Of a stretch of DNA of 64,000 bases, positions 52,301-62,476 are shown one piece after another. The stretch's first letter is position 1; the number at the start of each line of letters is the position of its first letter. This DNA is from Flectonema sp. DT1601 (Eukaryota > Euglenozoa > Diplonemea > Diplonemida > Diplonemidae), in the NCBI GenBank assembly GCA_964019425.1, contig OZ025836.1:496001-560000 (forward strand). The letters are read 5' to 3'. A program made the position numbers and the translations under genes. The notes beneath the pieces were generated by a model. It did not search any database. It worked only from the letters and a program-made list of their open reading frames with translations, and was not told the origin of the DNA.

Positions 52301-52928
52301 AATGGATGGCGAGCTAGAACGCTACCACCTAAACAACAATCAACTCATCCTAACAATAAATGATTTGAAATTAAAATTTGATGGTCAACACAAAGAAATA
52401 ACAAGCCTACAAACAAAAATAAAAGACAGTGAGGTATTTAAATCCAGAATAAGAGCTGAGATATGCGAATTAACTTCAATGGGACAGGAACCGAAATTAC
52501 TACGAGAAGCATCAAAAAAACTTTATCAAAAACATGTAAAGGAAGATCGTAACAAACTCAACGACATGGAAGATGATCTACAAAAAGAAAGTAACCGACA
52601 ACGTGATTACCTCGAACGTACAGTTGATTCCTTGAAAAGAAAACTTGTTAAAGATTCTGACACTCACCGTGCTGATGGAAATCGTATCATGGGTGAAAAT
52701 GTTGTACTAATTCAAGAAATAAACCAGTTACGTAGGGAAATTAAAATCATAAAGGCACAGGCTCCATCCCGAACATGCGGAGAGAACATCCCCGAAGGAG
52801 CGCGAAAAGAGATGGACTCGAATAAAGTTGAAATTTCACAGCTTCGTGAGAGGCTTAGCGAACTCGACCGAATCAGGCACGCCATGGGGAGACCTGCTCC
52901 AAAAGACAAACCTGCAGCTTTGGTATAG
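49326..52928 (+). CDS. CFAP57: Cilia- and flagella-associated protein 57 (CFAP57/WDR65)
   Basis: A 1200-residue protein, length typical of the family. Residues 1-670 carry WD40 repeats forming two propellers, with CFAP57-specific strings such as VCVSGNG-like SLICVSGNGVFRFLKLSEGQL, PQNYLAHTW, HSAPITGLDTCVRKPL, ATCSRDRSIKVWNY, HPSGLHILVGFSDKLRFMNL and LTFDESMLFTVGEDCTL. Residues 680-1190 are coiled coil with the very conserved LKGENGIMKKKF, RDETIGDKEKRIYDLRKKNQ and ELEKFKFVLDYKIRELKSQI. CFAP57 sits at the base of inner dynein arms in motile cilia (associated with dyneins g/d), so the organism builds motile flagella. The start is ATG 49326, eleven bases after the CTCCAG acceptor; an ATG at 49302 lies before that acceptor. 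Intronless. Confidence 0.96.
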   Translation: MTSKTDDHKEPRLSRRHAFGIKAGVSENIHFIDDSTCAFPVGRNVAIYNTQANQQKFISGNDKCDAITAMALSPNKRYLAVAESGDQPTITLYDTGSRRKKKTLPGPGMAFPDLGSREYVCVAFSSDGKALITQGGAPEWTLVYWAWDRSKAVAWTSSAVDKIAAAQDKQHISCISCSPRDSSLICVSGNGVFRFLKLSEGQLKPAPGGMGKREPQNYLAHTWLPPEERVVVSTESGDLLLVENYEFRCILQGSPSEGLSIDALISYAKGFICGGDMGLVFIFERSDDKEVYRKMKAMKIDQKRDEEATIETEAMKVKCFALTQQEEFLALTTTNNQIYLLNLSNADFSKGEDAVFEHLAQWFHSAPITGLDTCVRKPLVATCSRDRSIKVWNYVEHTLEMSRIFHTEATCIAMHPSGLHILVGFSDKLRFMNLYGDDIREFKSFPIRQCTECRFSTGGQYFAAVHGNIISIYSAYTCETVGHLRGHNGKVRSLFWMPPDDIRLISVGMDGAVFDWSLKDCRKENDFVIKSAHYTSVTAGSPAPAASASPLIWAVAGDRKLREFEASSLHSGAQHECDTGESPLSTITFSPQHKLLLCGSDDGMVTTVNVPLSTHQSVSYNHEATLAHASPITRIALTFDESMLFTVGEDCTLYLYDVKDRDGRVTKREITYAEEILISKNDLEGKNSDIQTQRAKVEDLKLDMDYQAQKHEIQHIKEMKQMEDEHREQSERQYQKFEQLLALKNEQEIEFTEIRRETAEKHRAELSKLEGDYQAQLQASEDQTSRLQAEIVEQRRDYLAQLRQKETYLETTKREEESAFHQSLQIEKETCEQLREQEKSLRHEHEETRQMIEHMTDRDIEEIKERYERKLREAREQLLHLKGENGIMKKKFYTLLKDIKDKETEISNLFESQGEKEGKIKGLEKDIEALRNEIRERDETIGDKEKRIYDLRKKNQELEKFKFVLDYKIRELKSQIEPRQEEIVEAKHKIKAMDGELERYHLNNNQLILTINDLKLKFDGQHKEITSLQTKIKDSEVFKSRIRAEICELTSMGQEPKLLREASKKLYQKHVKEDRNKLNDMEDDLQKESNRQRDYLERTVDSLKRKLVKDSDTHRADGNRIMGENVVLIQEINQLRREIKIIKAQAPSRTCGENIPEGARKEMDSNKVEISQLRERLSELDRIRHAMGRPAPKDKPAALV

Positions 52929-53614
52929 TTGCCTCTTCGCTGTTAGCTACTTCTGTAGTTGACCGTAAACGAACAAGCCTCTTCTTTATCAAAAAAATAT
53001 TACACTTGTGAAGAAGGTTGACTGATCTCAATCGATTTTTCTGTAGGATCTGAAATTAATTATTTATGTTTCTGTTGAGGGGATGCATGCTCTATCCTCT
53101 CTCCCTTTTCTCATCTGAGGTGCTTTTTTTTTTTTTTGCTGATATTTTTCAGTAGCAGCAACACTTCAGGGGTTCTACTACACGCGTAAACATTTTTTTT
53201 TCTTTTTTTTTCCAGCCCCCCTCCTATCTGTGACTTTCTCTTTGTTAATAGTCATGTTTCTTTACTTCTTTCTGTCACATTTTTGTAATGTGATATTTGG
53301 CCTCAATACGATATTAAGAATAAGTTATGTAAGGTTTTTTTTTTTAAAAAAAAGGAAATATTATTGGAAGAAGGAAAAAAAAAAAAAAAAGATTAAGTAT
53401 TTTTTTTTTTTTGTTTTTCTAATTTTACTGTAATCTTCCGTTAGTTTGCTAACCAACTTTTCTTTACACACAACCAGTTGAGAATAGAAGCACAATGGAT
53501 CGTATCGATGCAATATAGAAGACGCGAAACGGCAGACACCAGAAGTCAGCTGAAAATAAAAGGCAAAATCTCCTAATTTTAATTTTTTTTTCACTCCAAT
53601 TTTCTTTACAGCAA
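52929..53614. other. Intergenic, T-rich
   Basis: Several T-runs (53125-53138, 53192-53212, 53400-53412) and an A-run (53376-53391). No gene seen. TTTCTTTACAG at 53601-53611 abuts the next start. Confidence 0.5.
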
Positions 53615-54565
53615 ATGACACTACTGTGCATCAGAGATGAGAATGGTTTTAGATCGCTGGGTGTCGGACTGCACTGGTTCCTCGGAGCTGTAAGGGTTCG
53701 ACTCATCGAGTGTGATTCCAAACTGGTAGGTAATGGATTGATATCAGAAAAGGTTGAGAGTATACCCGAGAAATATACTGTAAAAATAGATGAAGATGAA
53801 ATTTGGAAAGACGTGAAATGGCAGAGACCAGGTGTCAGCGTCACTCACATTGAGTGGGAAAACGTGAAATCCCTGTGCACACCTGAAAAATTAGTAAAAA
53901 TAAAAAAAGCAAAACCCCCCTCGTTCGGAACATTGCAATATATCCACAGATTCTCGTCGCCGTTGCCGGCTACGAATTTACCTCCAGGGTTCGAACTGCG
54001 TACATCAGAATTGTTTCATGTCGGACATGTTAGTGTGGCGTTTAACGGGGTTTTTTCCGTACATCCGTTGCCTAAGGGATACTACATTGGAGAGTACCTT
54101 GGGAAAGTGGTACCAACAACCAGAGTAGGTGGACAACGTACCCCTTACAGTATCGATATTCAGACACAAGACACTCACGATTGTAATGGGGAAAAGATTC
54201 CCGACTGCTTTCGTGAGAACAAATCCGCATGTGTTTTACTTGCGGAACAAAACAATAACAGTTCTTTTATTCGTTTTGTTAATACACCAACACTGTGGTC
54301 AGGTCTGTTTCCATCTTCTCAGATGGGAAGACTTGAACCTCATCGCTCAGGTTTGCAGAATGCGAAATTTATTCAAATTCAAAGACGACTGTACCTCGTG
54401 ACGACTAAAAAAATACCTCCTGGGAAAGAAATCCTCGCTCACCGTGGAGATGCGTGTATCTTACCGCAGACAAGAGATAGAGTCCTCAGGGCTGAGATGA
54501 AGCGCCGTGGGATTTCTACTAACGATGAAATCACTCACAAGCGAATACATTCTGATGGTGAATAG
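53615..54565 (+). CDS. SET-domain protein, possibly degenerate methyltransferase
   Basis: A 316-residue protein starting three bases after a TTTCTTTACAG acceptor. Residues 145-280 follow the SET fold: GVFSVHPLPKGYYIGEYLGK (145-164), PYSIDI (177-182), SSFIRFVNTP (216-225) in the place of RFINH.C.PN, AKFIQIQRRLYLVTTKKIPPG (250-270) and KEILAHRGD (271-279) in the place of EEL..(D/N)YG. The asparagine of the SAM-pocket NH pair is kept, but the histidine is threonine and the catalytic tyrosine of the final motif is not evident. The first 140 residues are unrecognised. It could methylate an unknown protein or be a pseudo-methyltransferase. Probably soluble. Confidence 0.72.
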   Translation: MTLLCIRDENGFRSLGVGLHWFLGAVRVRLIECDSKLVGNGLISEKVESIPEKYTVKIDEDEIWKDVKWQRPGVSVTHIEWENVKSLCTPEKLVKIKKAKPPSFGTLQYIHRFSSPLPATNLPPGFELRTSELFHVGHVSVAFNGVFSVHPLPKGYYIGEYLGKVVPTTRVGGQRTPYSIDIQTQDTHDCNGEKIPDCFRENKSACVLLAEQNNNSSFIRFVNTPTLWSGLFPSSQMGRLEPHRSGLQNAKFIQIQRRLYLVTTKKIPPGKEILAHRGDACILPQTRDRVLRAEMKRRGISTNDEITHKRIHSDGE

Positions 54566-54895
54566 GAAATATGAGACACAACAAAAGGTAGCTCACACGT
54601 AAATTGATGCCGAAAGTAGTAGTTGTCCTTCCGAATACTGTCGGAAAGCAATGAAATACTCTCTTTCAGCGCTGTGCCTTTTGAAATTTTTGGGGGGGGG
54701 AGGAATGTAGAGGGCTATAATATGTAGTTCCTCCTGCGAACTGCGTATGTTGGGATTTTTCTTAAAAAAAAAGACAATATTGGCCAATCCCACTTAAATT
54801 TTCTTACCCAAAAACATTTCTTTTTGCGGAGGCACATTAAGCTGAGAGTGAGTTGCCCTATTACCTACTTAGCTTTACATACAGGTTCACACACG
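54566..54895. other. Short intergenic
   Basis: About 330 bases with a G-run at 54691-54700 and an A-run at 54764-54772. No gene. CATACAG ending at 54884 precedes the casein kinase start by eleven bases. Confidence 0.5.
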
Positions 54896-56413
54896 ATGGA
54901 CCTCCGTGTTGGGAACAGGTTTAAGATAGGGAAGAAGATTGGAGGGGGATCATTTGGAGACATATACCAGGGTGTTAATGTACAGAGTGGGGAACCTGTT
55001 GCTATAAAGTTGGAACCAGCATCTACGAGACATCCGCAACTCCTGTGTGAATCACGATTGTATAGGGTATGTATTGTTATGGTTGTTAGGCTTTTTGAAC
55101 AAAAAGTGAGATGGGAAAAAAAAACACAAAAACAAACAAACAGATTCTAAACTCTGGAACTACCTCCCCTGGAGTTCCTCGGGTATACTGGTTCGGCGTC
55201 GAAGGCGACTACAACTGCATGGTATGTCTGAGAACCATGTAATTCCGTTTTTTCTTTGTTTTTTTTCTCCTAAACACATCACCATCACCAACAGGTAATT
55301 GACATGTTAGGTCCTTCCTTAGAGGATCTTTTTAATTACATGAACCGTCGTTTCAGTATCAAGACTACTCTCATGTTAGCTGATCAGATGATCGCACGCG
55401 TAGAGTTCATTCAACGAAAGAATTTCCTTCACAGAGATATTAAGCCTGATAACTTCTTAATGGGTGTTGGGAAAATGGGAGGTACAGTCTACATGGTATG
55501 TATCTCAACAAGCAATTCTCCCCCCCCTTTATTTAAAGCATGCGATTTTGTGTGGACAGAATCCAGTTATAATGATTCATGTCTAATTTGTTGCGTGTTA
55601 ACCCTTGATTTATTTATCCAAGTCCCCCCTTTGAGTAATATTGTGAGCGATTTAATGGACATCCTGACCTGTATTGTGGTTGGTGTGTTGGACGTAACTT
55701 CGCGAGAATTTTTTTTTTAACTAATAATGGGAAGTAATTAGCTACGCATTCTTTTTGCAACTGATCAGAACGAGGGTGATGAAGGTTAGAAAATAATTTG
55801 CACAACGCGAGCATCAATTTCCTAGTAAAGGGGACAATAATAATAAGAACGATTAATTAAGTAAAAGGCGCTATTTTCCCTCTTTGGTGCTTGGATTCTT
55901 TTTCGAATGAATGTCAACAAAAAAAAAAAAAAACAGATTGATTTCGGACTCGCCAAAAAATATTGCGACCCGAAGACAAAGCAACATATTCCTTACAAGG
56001 AGGGTAAGAACTTGACTGGTACTGCGAGATACGCATCGATTAACACTCACATTGGTATCGAACAGGGACGTAGAGATGATCTCGAGGGTGTTGGATACGT
56101 TCTGATGTACTTCTTGAGAGGATCCCTTCCATGGCAGGGACTAAAAGCGCAGACAAAAAAACAAAAATACGACAACATCTCACGTAAGAAAACAAGCACA
56201 CCTGTGGAAACACTGTGTGAAGGTTTCCCTTTGGAATTTTCAACTTATTTAAATTACACGAGATCATTACGTTTTGAAGACAAACCTGACTATTCGTTCT
56301 TAAGGAAACTATTCCTAGACCTGTTTCACAAGGAAGGATACACCATGGATCACATATATGACTGGACCCTTAAGAGAAGCTCTGAACTCGCAAAACAACA
56401 TGAATTAGTCTAA
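54896..56413 (+). CDS. CK1: Casein kinase 1, delta/epsilon-type (four exons)
   Basis: Exons 54896-55066, 55144-55221, 55295-55495 and 55937-56413 join in phase 0 at every junction (donors all GTATGT; acceptors AACAG, CAACAG, AACAG), giving 308 residues. The start [20 protein letters not shown] matches CK1 delta's [20 protein letters not shown]. Also present: VAIKLE lysine, [40 protein letters not shown], the CK1-specific [20 protein letters not shown] in place of APE, and SLPWQGLKA. The usual C-terminal regulatory tail is short (about 20 residues). CK1 is a serine/threonine kinase in flagellar, vesicular and cell-cycle control. Intron 3 is 441 bases, much longer than others here. Identification is certain. 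Confidence 0.96.
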
Positions 56414-57807
56414 TTGAAAACTGGTAGACTTCTGATTGTCACTACCAGTATTGACTACTATGAGAGAGAGAGACAGATGAAAAAAGCGTAGGCTTTTTCG
56501 GACTGACTTTTGTTCCCTTCAGCAGGACGAAATCTTGTGCTACGAGACTGACTAAAGACGAAAAAAACGTCTTTCTTAGTGTCGAGGGTTCAGCACGACT
56601 TGGCACTATTCGCAACGCAACAACGGCGTAAGCAAGAAACCCTTTTACGGAAGTAGTTTTTTTTTTTGTTTTCTTTTCCCTGCGTTTGCAAGTTTCAACG
56701 CAGCTTTCTGTTACATACGGTATGGGGTACTTCTTTTTTTTAGCCGTTTTTTCTTCTTTTTTTTTACCCCTGCTTTTTTAAAATTTTTTTTTTTAATATA
56801 TACCCATTCGGTCTTACAAAAAGAGTGTTGCAATTAAAGGCAGTAAATGCATCTTGAGATCAAGAAATGTTCCTTGTTTTATTTTTATTTTTTCAAAAAA
56901 AAAAAAAAAAAAAAAAAAAAAAGAATTGTGAGGCCAGGTAATAAGGATGACCCCCCGAAGTTACTCTGGGCACATCCACTAACGGGTAGTTCAATACACT
57001 TCTACATCAGAGGGAACAAGTTGGGTTTCATGCCCTATTGCAGTAGTGTGTGCTTATTTTTGAGTACGTTATAATTTTTTAAAGTAGGGGTTTTAAAGGT
57101 TAAGTTGCTGCAACTTGTCCTTTTTTTTGTAACAAAAAAAAAAAAAAAAAAAATACGTTTCTTTTTTTCCTTCTTTTTTTTTTCTCCTTTAGTTTTCTCG
57201 GTAGCTCAAACCTGGTGTTTTTGACAGGTTTCTTTTTTTTTTTTTTTTTTTTTCCTTGTCCCATCCTCATTGTCTTTCGATGTCTCCTCGAGTCCACAAT
57301 AACAAGAAATAAGAAAGAAGGAGGAAAAAAAAAAAAAAAAAAAAGCGTTTAAAAACAATAATGAAAAAATAAATAACACGAACGTCGCTCTGCGTCGTTG
57401 CAACGTTTAACCGTCCTTCATTGAGTGGGGTGCAGTGTGCGTTTCTTCAAAGCTCGTAGCAACTTTGTTTTTGTGTGACACGCCGAGTTTTTGAGTTTTT
57501 CTTCTGACTCTCCTTATGAGAAAATACAGGTATAAAAGAATAATTAAAAAAAAAAAAAAAAAAAAAGAGACTTCTCCGTATTGGAAAAAAATGTAATAAA
57601 GTTTCGATACGGTTTTTTTTTTTTTAAAAAAAAAAATTATTTTTTTAATAAGAAAAAAAAATGTTCGGTATCTTATTTATTTTATTTGTTTTTTTCTAAA
57701 TGAACACAAATCTGTTATTTCTCCCTTCTTTTTAAATAATTTCTTTTTATTATTTTTTTTTTTTAAAAAAAAAAAATTTCCCCCCTTAACAACAGTTTTA
57801 TTAAAAA
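56414..57807. other. Long intergenic with hairpins and a possible exon
   Basis: About 1.4 kb. Two perfect small hairpins follow the CK1 stop (AAAAAGC/GCTTTTT at 56481-56498 and AAAGACG/CGTCTTT at 56554-56574). A- and T-runs are abundant (56896-56922, 57134-57153, 57229-57253, 57545-57566). Around 56930-57050 a frame reads about 40 ordinary residues (DDPPKLLWAHPLTGSSIHFY in its middle) and could be a lost exon, but I found no partner. AACAACAG ending at 57795 is the acceptor of the protease gene. Confidence 0.4.
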
Positions 57808-59559
57808 ATGAGATGGCTGTTAGCGTTGTCGTTGTTCTCACAGTTGTGTTCTGCAATGATCCCTTTGGCTGAAAAGTCAATTGATGCAGAACTTATCGAT
57901 CACACTTACATGGTCGCAGTAAAGAAGTCTTCCTCTGTTGATATCATAGACGAAGTTGGTACATTTCTAACTAGGGATGGAAGTACACCAACAAAAATAA
58001 CTTTTAAAACTTTCACAGCTTTTAAAGTTGAATTGACTGATACAGAAATCGATGAAATCAGAAGCAGCAGTAGTTTGATTACATCACACATAGATTATAT
58101 AGAGCAAGACACAACTGTTGAGGGTGCAGCAGAATCTTTGAGTTGCCCAGACACTCAAAGACGTGGAGTGGATAGATTGTCATATGGATTAGATATGTTG
58201 TCTTCACCTTCTGTCAACGATGGACTCTTTGATCATGACGCTAGCTGGGGAACTGGTATTGACACTTACGTCGTTGACAGTGGTGTCCGTTGCACTCACA
58301 CGGAATTCGAAGGCCGCTGCCGTTGGGGAATCAACATAATGGTTAACACACCATCGCAAGATGAACATGGTCATGGAACCCACGTTGCTGGTACGATTGC
58401 CAGCAAGACCTGGGGAGTCGCAAAGAATGCTAACATTATTGCTGTTAAAGTTTTGGGACGTAGAAACCGTGGAAGTGTCTCTAACATTGTAGCAGGTCTG
58501 CAGTGGGCTGCTGCTGAGATCGAACGTACAAAGAGACCATCAATTATTAATCAATCAATAGGTGGAGGGTTATCAAGGATTTGGGATAATGCAATTGCTG
58601 AAATAGTAGCGTCAGGCACTCAGATCATTGTCCCTGCAGGCAATCGGAACGAAAACGCTTGCACGGGAAGTCCAGCAAGGGAAACGTCGAGTATTACTGT
58701 TGGAAACGTCGACTGGACCCTTGCTCGTTCGCCCCTCTCAAACTACGGATCATGTGTTGATATCTGGGCGCCTGGTCGGAGAATCAATTCACTGAGCAAC
58801 AGAGATGATGTATCGTTCATTGAAATGTCAGGAACTTCAATGGCTGCACCTCACGTTACTGGGCTCTTAGTTGGATACTTGACCTACAAAACTACTTCTA
58901 CTCCAGCTGAGTTAAAAAAGTGGGTCACGGACTCTGCTTTGGTTAATAGATTAACTCGGATGGAGGAAGGGTCACCTAATTTGTTGCTCCACCTCTCATG
59001 TCATCGAGGGGATACTCCAATTCCAACTCCTCCACCAACTCCTGAACCTAGCATTATTTCAACATCTACCCCACGTGGTAGTGAAGAGAACTGCTTCGGG
59101 GAGTACTCAAGGTCCTTTAAAGCACTCACTGGAAATATTGCGTACCCTGGCGGTAGTGGTTCTTACAAGTCAGGTGAGAACACTTGTTTTTTTATTAGCT
59201 GTCCTGGTGTTGTTTCAATTCAGTTCAACAAACTCGACACCGAACAACAAAGAGACTACGTTCTTCTTTACACTGCTAACTCTAACAATAATGACCGCTT
59301 GACTCTTCGTTACCAACTCAGTGGTAATTCGACTCCGATTGTTTCATCTTTTAGAGGAGATGCTCTTGTTAGGTTTTCATCAAGCACAACACAACGTGGT
59401 ACGTTTACGGGATTTGATCTGAACTACACTTGCACTCCACATTTCCAACATCGGAGAACATCAACGGAAAAAGCATTATGGACAGCAGCAGGGTTGTTAA
59501 TACTTTTTGTTACACATCAGGCGTATCAACTTACGGGAATTTGGAAAACAGTTTCCTAG
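57808..59559 (+). CDS. Secreted or surface subtilisin-like protease with CUB domain and C-terminal anchor
   Basis: A 583-residue protein. Signal peptide 1-16 (MRWLLALSLFSQLCSA); inhibitor-I9-type propeptide about 32-105; peptidase S8 (proteinase K type) about 125-390 with the full triad: D157 in TYVVDSGV, H189 in HGHGTHVAGTIAS and S344 in SGTSMAAPH, plus oxyanion N279 in VPAGNRNENA. A proline-rich hinge (TPIPTPPPTPEP) leads to a CUB domain about 425-545 with cysteine pairs. A hydrophobic segment near the end (ALWTAAGLLILFV) suggests membrane anchoring. Probably an active serine endoprotease in the secretory route or on the surface. S8 with CUB plus anchor is an uncommon order. The start follows CTTAACAACAG by twelve bases. 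Confidence 0.93.
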   Translation: MRWLLALSLFSQLCSAMIPLAEKSIDAELIDHTYMVAVKKSSSVDIIDEVGTFLTRDGSTPTKITFKTFTAFKVELTDTEIDEIRSSSSLITSHIDYIEQDTTVEGAAESLSCPDTQRRGVDRLSYGLDMLSSPSVNDGLFDHDASWGTGIDTYVVDSGVRCTHTEFEGRCRWGINIMVNTPSQDEHGHGTHVAGTIASKTWGVAKNANIIAVKVLGRRNRGSVSNIVAGLQWAAAEIERTKRPSIINQSIGGGLSRIWDNAIAEIVASGTQIIVPAGNRNENACTGSPARETSSITVGNVDWTLARSPLSNYGSCVDIWAPGRRINSLSNRDDVSFIEMSGTSMAAPHVTGLLVGYLTYKTTSTPAELKKWVTDSALVNRLTRMEEGSPNLLLHLSCHRGDTPIPTPPPTPEPSIISTSTPRGSEENCFGEYSRSFKALTGNIAYPGGSGSYKSGENTCFFISCPGVVSIQFNKLDTEQQRDYVLLYTANSNNNDRLTLRYQLSGNSTPIVSSFRGDALVRFSSSTTQRGTFTGFDLNYTCTPHFQHRRTSTEKALWTAAGLLILFVTHQAYQLTGIWKTVS

Positions 59560-61216
59560 TTGATGATAACGGTGACAGACAGGACTGTACGCATCTGACT
59601 TTGAATAGGTCATTATGTGAATTATAACTCACTCTTATTTGTTGAGTGAGATCAGATATCGATGCCTTTCAGCTTTACGTTGATTTCTTTTTTCCCCCCG
59701 AACTTTGTATTCACGATCCACCCGTCATATTGATCAGCAGTGATGTAGTTGCTAGGTTGCTATATAGATTGAAACCAGTGGGGAGTTTTTTTTTCTTTTT
59801 TTTCCACCTGGTTTTTTTGACTTTCCAAAGTGACCTCATCGCTTATTTATTGTCTTATGGCGTGTGTGGAAAAATCAAAAAGTTTTGAAGAAGAGTGTGG
59901 CAATGAGGTTCTTTTTTCTTCTCTCTTTTTTTTTTTTTTTTTTTGTTGCTGAACTTTCTTTCTTTTTTTTTTTTTTTTTTTAAGTAAAAAAAAAATTTTT
60001 AGAGAACCCAAATTATGTTTATAATATTGCTATAATTGTGTCGTCACTAGGCACATGTATTGCTGTAGTAGTAGCTTGTTTGTTCTTCTGTCTTCGCTCA
60101 CTTCGTAGAATGGTCCGCTCAGGTGTGGGTCTGAAGCTAAATAAAATAATTAATTAATCGCTCTCTCTCTCTTTTTCTTTTGCAAAAAAAAGAAATACAT
60201 AAAAAGCGATGGAACACAGAAGAGACCCCTTAATGTCTTGTCTGTGTTATTTTCTTGCTTCGACCCTTGTCCATGGATGACTTTTTCTTTTCTTCCAATT
60301 TTCCGTGATGTTCACCTCCTACCGCAAGTATTCGGCAGTAGGTTGGACTCTGACTTCCTCCGGTTTTTCTTCTTTCCTCATCTCTTCGATAACATCTTGT
60401 ATTTTTTTCAGTCAAGTACCTTGATATTAATTTTTCTTTTAATACCTAAAGTTGTTACTGTTTTTTACAATAAATAAGTTTCACTCCCTCTCTTCGACAA
60501 CATCTTCTAGTCAACGAGACAAAAAAAATTATAATTTTCCTTTTTTTTATAGTTTCTTTTTTCTAAACGTGCCTTTCTTTGATTAACAACTATAAGTATT
60601 TCTTCAGTCAAGTACCTTGATATTAATTTTTGTTTTTAATTGCCTAAAGATGTTTCTTTTTTACATTGTCAAAAAGTTTCTTCCCACTGGTTTTTTTTTT
60701 ATACCAGCTACACATAGTTTTTTTCTGCCCCCTCTTCAAAAAAACTCATATCAATATTGAATTAGTATCCTCAGATTGAACATACGACTCTGTACTCATT
60801 CACGCATTTGTACTTCCTAACTTCGGCCGACTATGGGTGCGTCGCTTGAGATCAGATTTTCATATCACAAATACGATTATATTTCTATCCTCTTTTGACT
60901 ACTATCTTTCCAACTATTATATTTTTTTTTTGTCCGTAGGTTCCATAGAGAGGTTTAACCATCTCTATCAGGGCTACCATCGTTTTGATGCTTTTTTTCA
61001 ACTCTCGGATGTGTACTTTTGAATACTTCTGTTGATTGGATCTGCAAGAAACATCCTCTTCGCTATGCTAATCGTACAATGCGATAATAGCACAAATGAT
61101 AAAAAAAAAAAATTATTTTTTTTTTTTAAGAATAATAACTTATCAACTTATTCTTCAGAACAGACCAGAACTAGGCGCTAAGTTTTTTTTTCGCAAAAAA
61201 AAAAAAAAAAAAAAAA
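59560..61216. other. Long gene-free stretch
   Basis: 1.65 kb without a supported gene. T-runs at 59925-59944 and 59968-59982, A-run at 61190-61216, a CT microsatellite at 60160-60174. Contains the diverged tandem duplication listed separately. The open frames are short and hydrophobic. Confidence 0.5.
60378..60690. repeat. Diverged tandem duplication
   Basis: The block with CTCTTCGATAACATCTT (60381) and CAGTCAAGTACCTTGATATT (60409) recurs with CTCTTCGACAACATCTT (60489) and CAGTCAAGTACCTTGATATT (60605). The second copy has about 90 extra bases between the two landmarks. Both continue with TTAATTTTT.TTTT and CCTAAAG.TGTT.CT. No coding sense. Confidence 0.6.
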
Positions 61217-61775
61217 ATGATTGAGAAATTCGCTATTTTTGGGGGACTTGGTTTTGTGTTTGTGTCGGTTGGATTCCTACTCAAAGGCGCAACCATCCAT
61301 CCATCTTCATTCGCTATCGGAACAATTGTTTCACTAATCACACAGATACTCGTTATGCGAAGGTACGTTAGCTTCATAAGAAAGGGAAAAGGATCAAAAT
61401 GCTGGACTTGGAACACTATTTTAAACCAGTACATCAGCGTAGCGATAGCCATAGCAGCATTTGCTGGGTTGTTTGCAGCAGCAGGGTCGACTGGTCTTGA
61501 GAGAATTCCCTTTCCGGTATGTATTGTATCATACTTTAAATTGGTTTTTTGTAAACTCTCTCACTCGTGGCTTACAAACAACCATTTCATTGTATTTTTG
61601 GTTTTTGTATCTTTTTATCTCCAACTCAACAACAAACAACACACAGAGTTCGACATCAATAAAAGCCGCTCGTGTTGTTGTCAGTATCCTGGCTGGACTT
61701 CCTTCGTATAAATATTTAAACGATATCCTTGCTGAAAAGACTGTCATTTATAGACCAGAATGGAAACGAGACTAA
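61217..61775 (+). CDS. Small multi-span membrane protein, unknown (two exons, 142 aa)
   Basis: Exons 61217-61516 and 61647-61775 join in phase 0 (donor GTATGT, acceptor ACACAG, 130-base intron). Three likely membrane segments: about 5-22 (FAIFGGLGFVFVSVGFLL), 32-47 (AIGTIVSLITQILVM) and 72-90 (YISVAIAIAAFAGLFAAAG), with a basic loop RRYVSFIRKGKGSK between two and three. The second exon encodes a basic C-terminus ending RPEWKRD, perhaps with a fourth short hydrophobic helix (VVVSILAGL). No family recognised. The upstream acceptor is weak because a 26-base A-run touches the start codon. Confidence 0.6.
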
Positions 61776-62008
61776 TACTGAACGGTGTTCCAGAGAGTTA
61801 TATTTTATAAATTAACAAGGGATTGTACACCCTTATTCTAACTGCGCATCTTTATTCTAAATTCCGATAGAGAGTATTGCTTTTTTTTTTCATTAGAGCT
61901 GCTAAACAGTCTGTTTGCTTGAATGTTTTTTTTCTTTTTCCTATTAATGTATTCTCTCAACAGATGAGCATTTACACACCATAATAATAATAATAAGCCT
62001 TCTTAGGT

Positions 62009-62341
62009 ATGAATAGTAATGATACTTGGGTTCACAAAACAGACGCACACAACAGAATTTGTCAGCAATGGGACACCTCAAAGGTGAAATGGCCAGCTGA
62101 ATTTGGAAAGGTGTGGTGCCTGTATTATTATTGAAAAAAAAAAAATATAATCACATTGTTTTAAAAAAAAAAAAAAAATAATAATAATAATAACAGTCAT
62201 TGGGAATACAGAATGGTCCTTGCACTGCACAGATGTGCAAAGCCTCGGTATGCCGCAGACCTTTTTGTTTATTCTTTTGCTTGCAGTGAGACATCCAATT
62301 TACAACATTCAGGTCTCATCACATGCTTTGTTAACACATGA
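62009..62341 (+). CDS. Hidden two-exon small gene (82 aa)
   Basis: ATG 62009 stands two bases after a CTTCTTAG acceptor. Exon 1 (62009-62112) encodes MNSNDTWVHKTDAHNRICQQ and 14 more residues. A donor GTGGTG at 62113 and an acceptor AATAACAG ending at 62196 (84-base intron with A-runs and an AAT microsatellite) join in frame to exon 2, which reads on without break (VHWEYRMVLALHRCAKPRYA...) to TGA 62341. The composition is ordinary, with tryptophans and cysteines in both exons. A donor two bases earlier would shift the frame. No signal peptide or known domain. Function unknown. Confidence 0.5.
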
Positions 62342-62476
62342 TGATTACAGAGTTGTGCAGTATTTTGTGTAATGTAGTATTCTGTTGAGGAATCATGCAT
62401 GAATCTTATATATATATTGACAATCTAACTGTTCTTTTTTTTTATTTTAGTTCTGCAGCAATTTATAAAAAAACTA

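Noticed and set aside
56930-57050. Frame of about 40 ordinary residues in the CK1-protease gap
   Set aside because: No start, no matching exon, borders on a long A-run; may be a relic exon.
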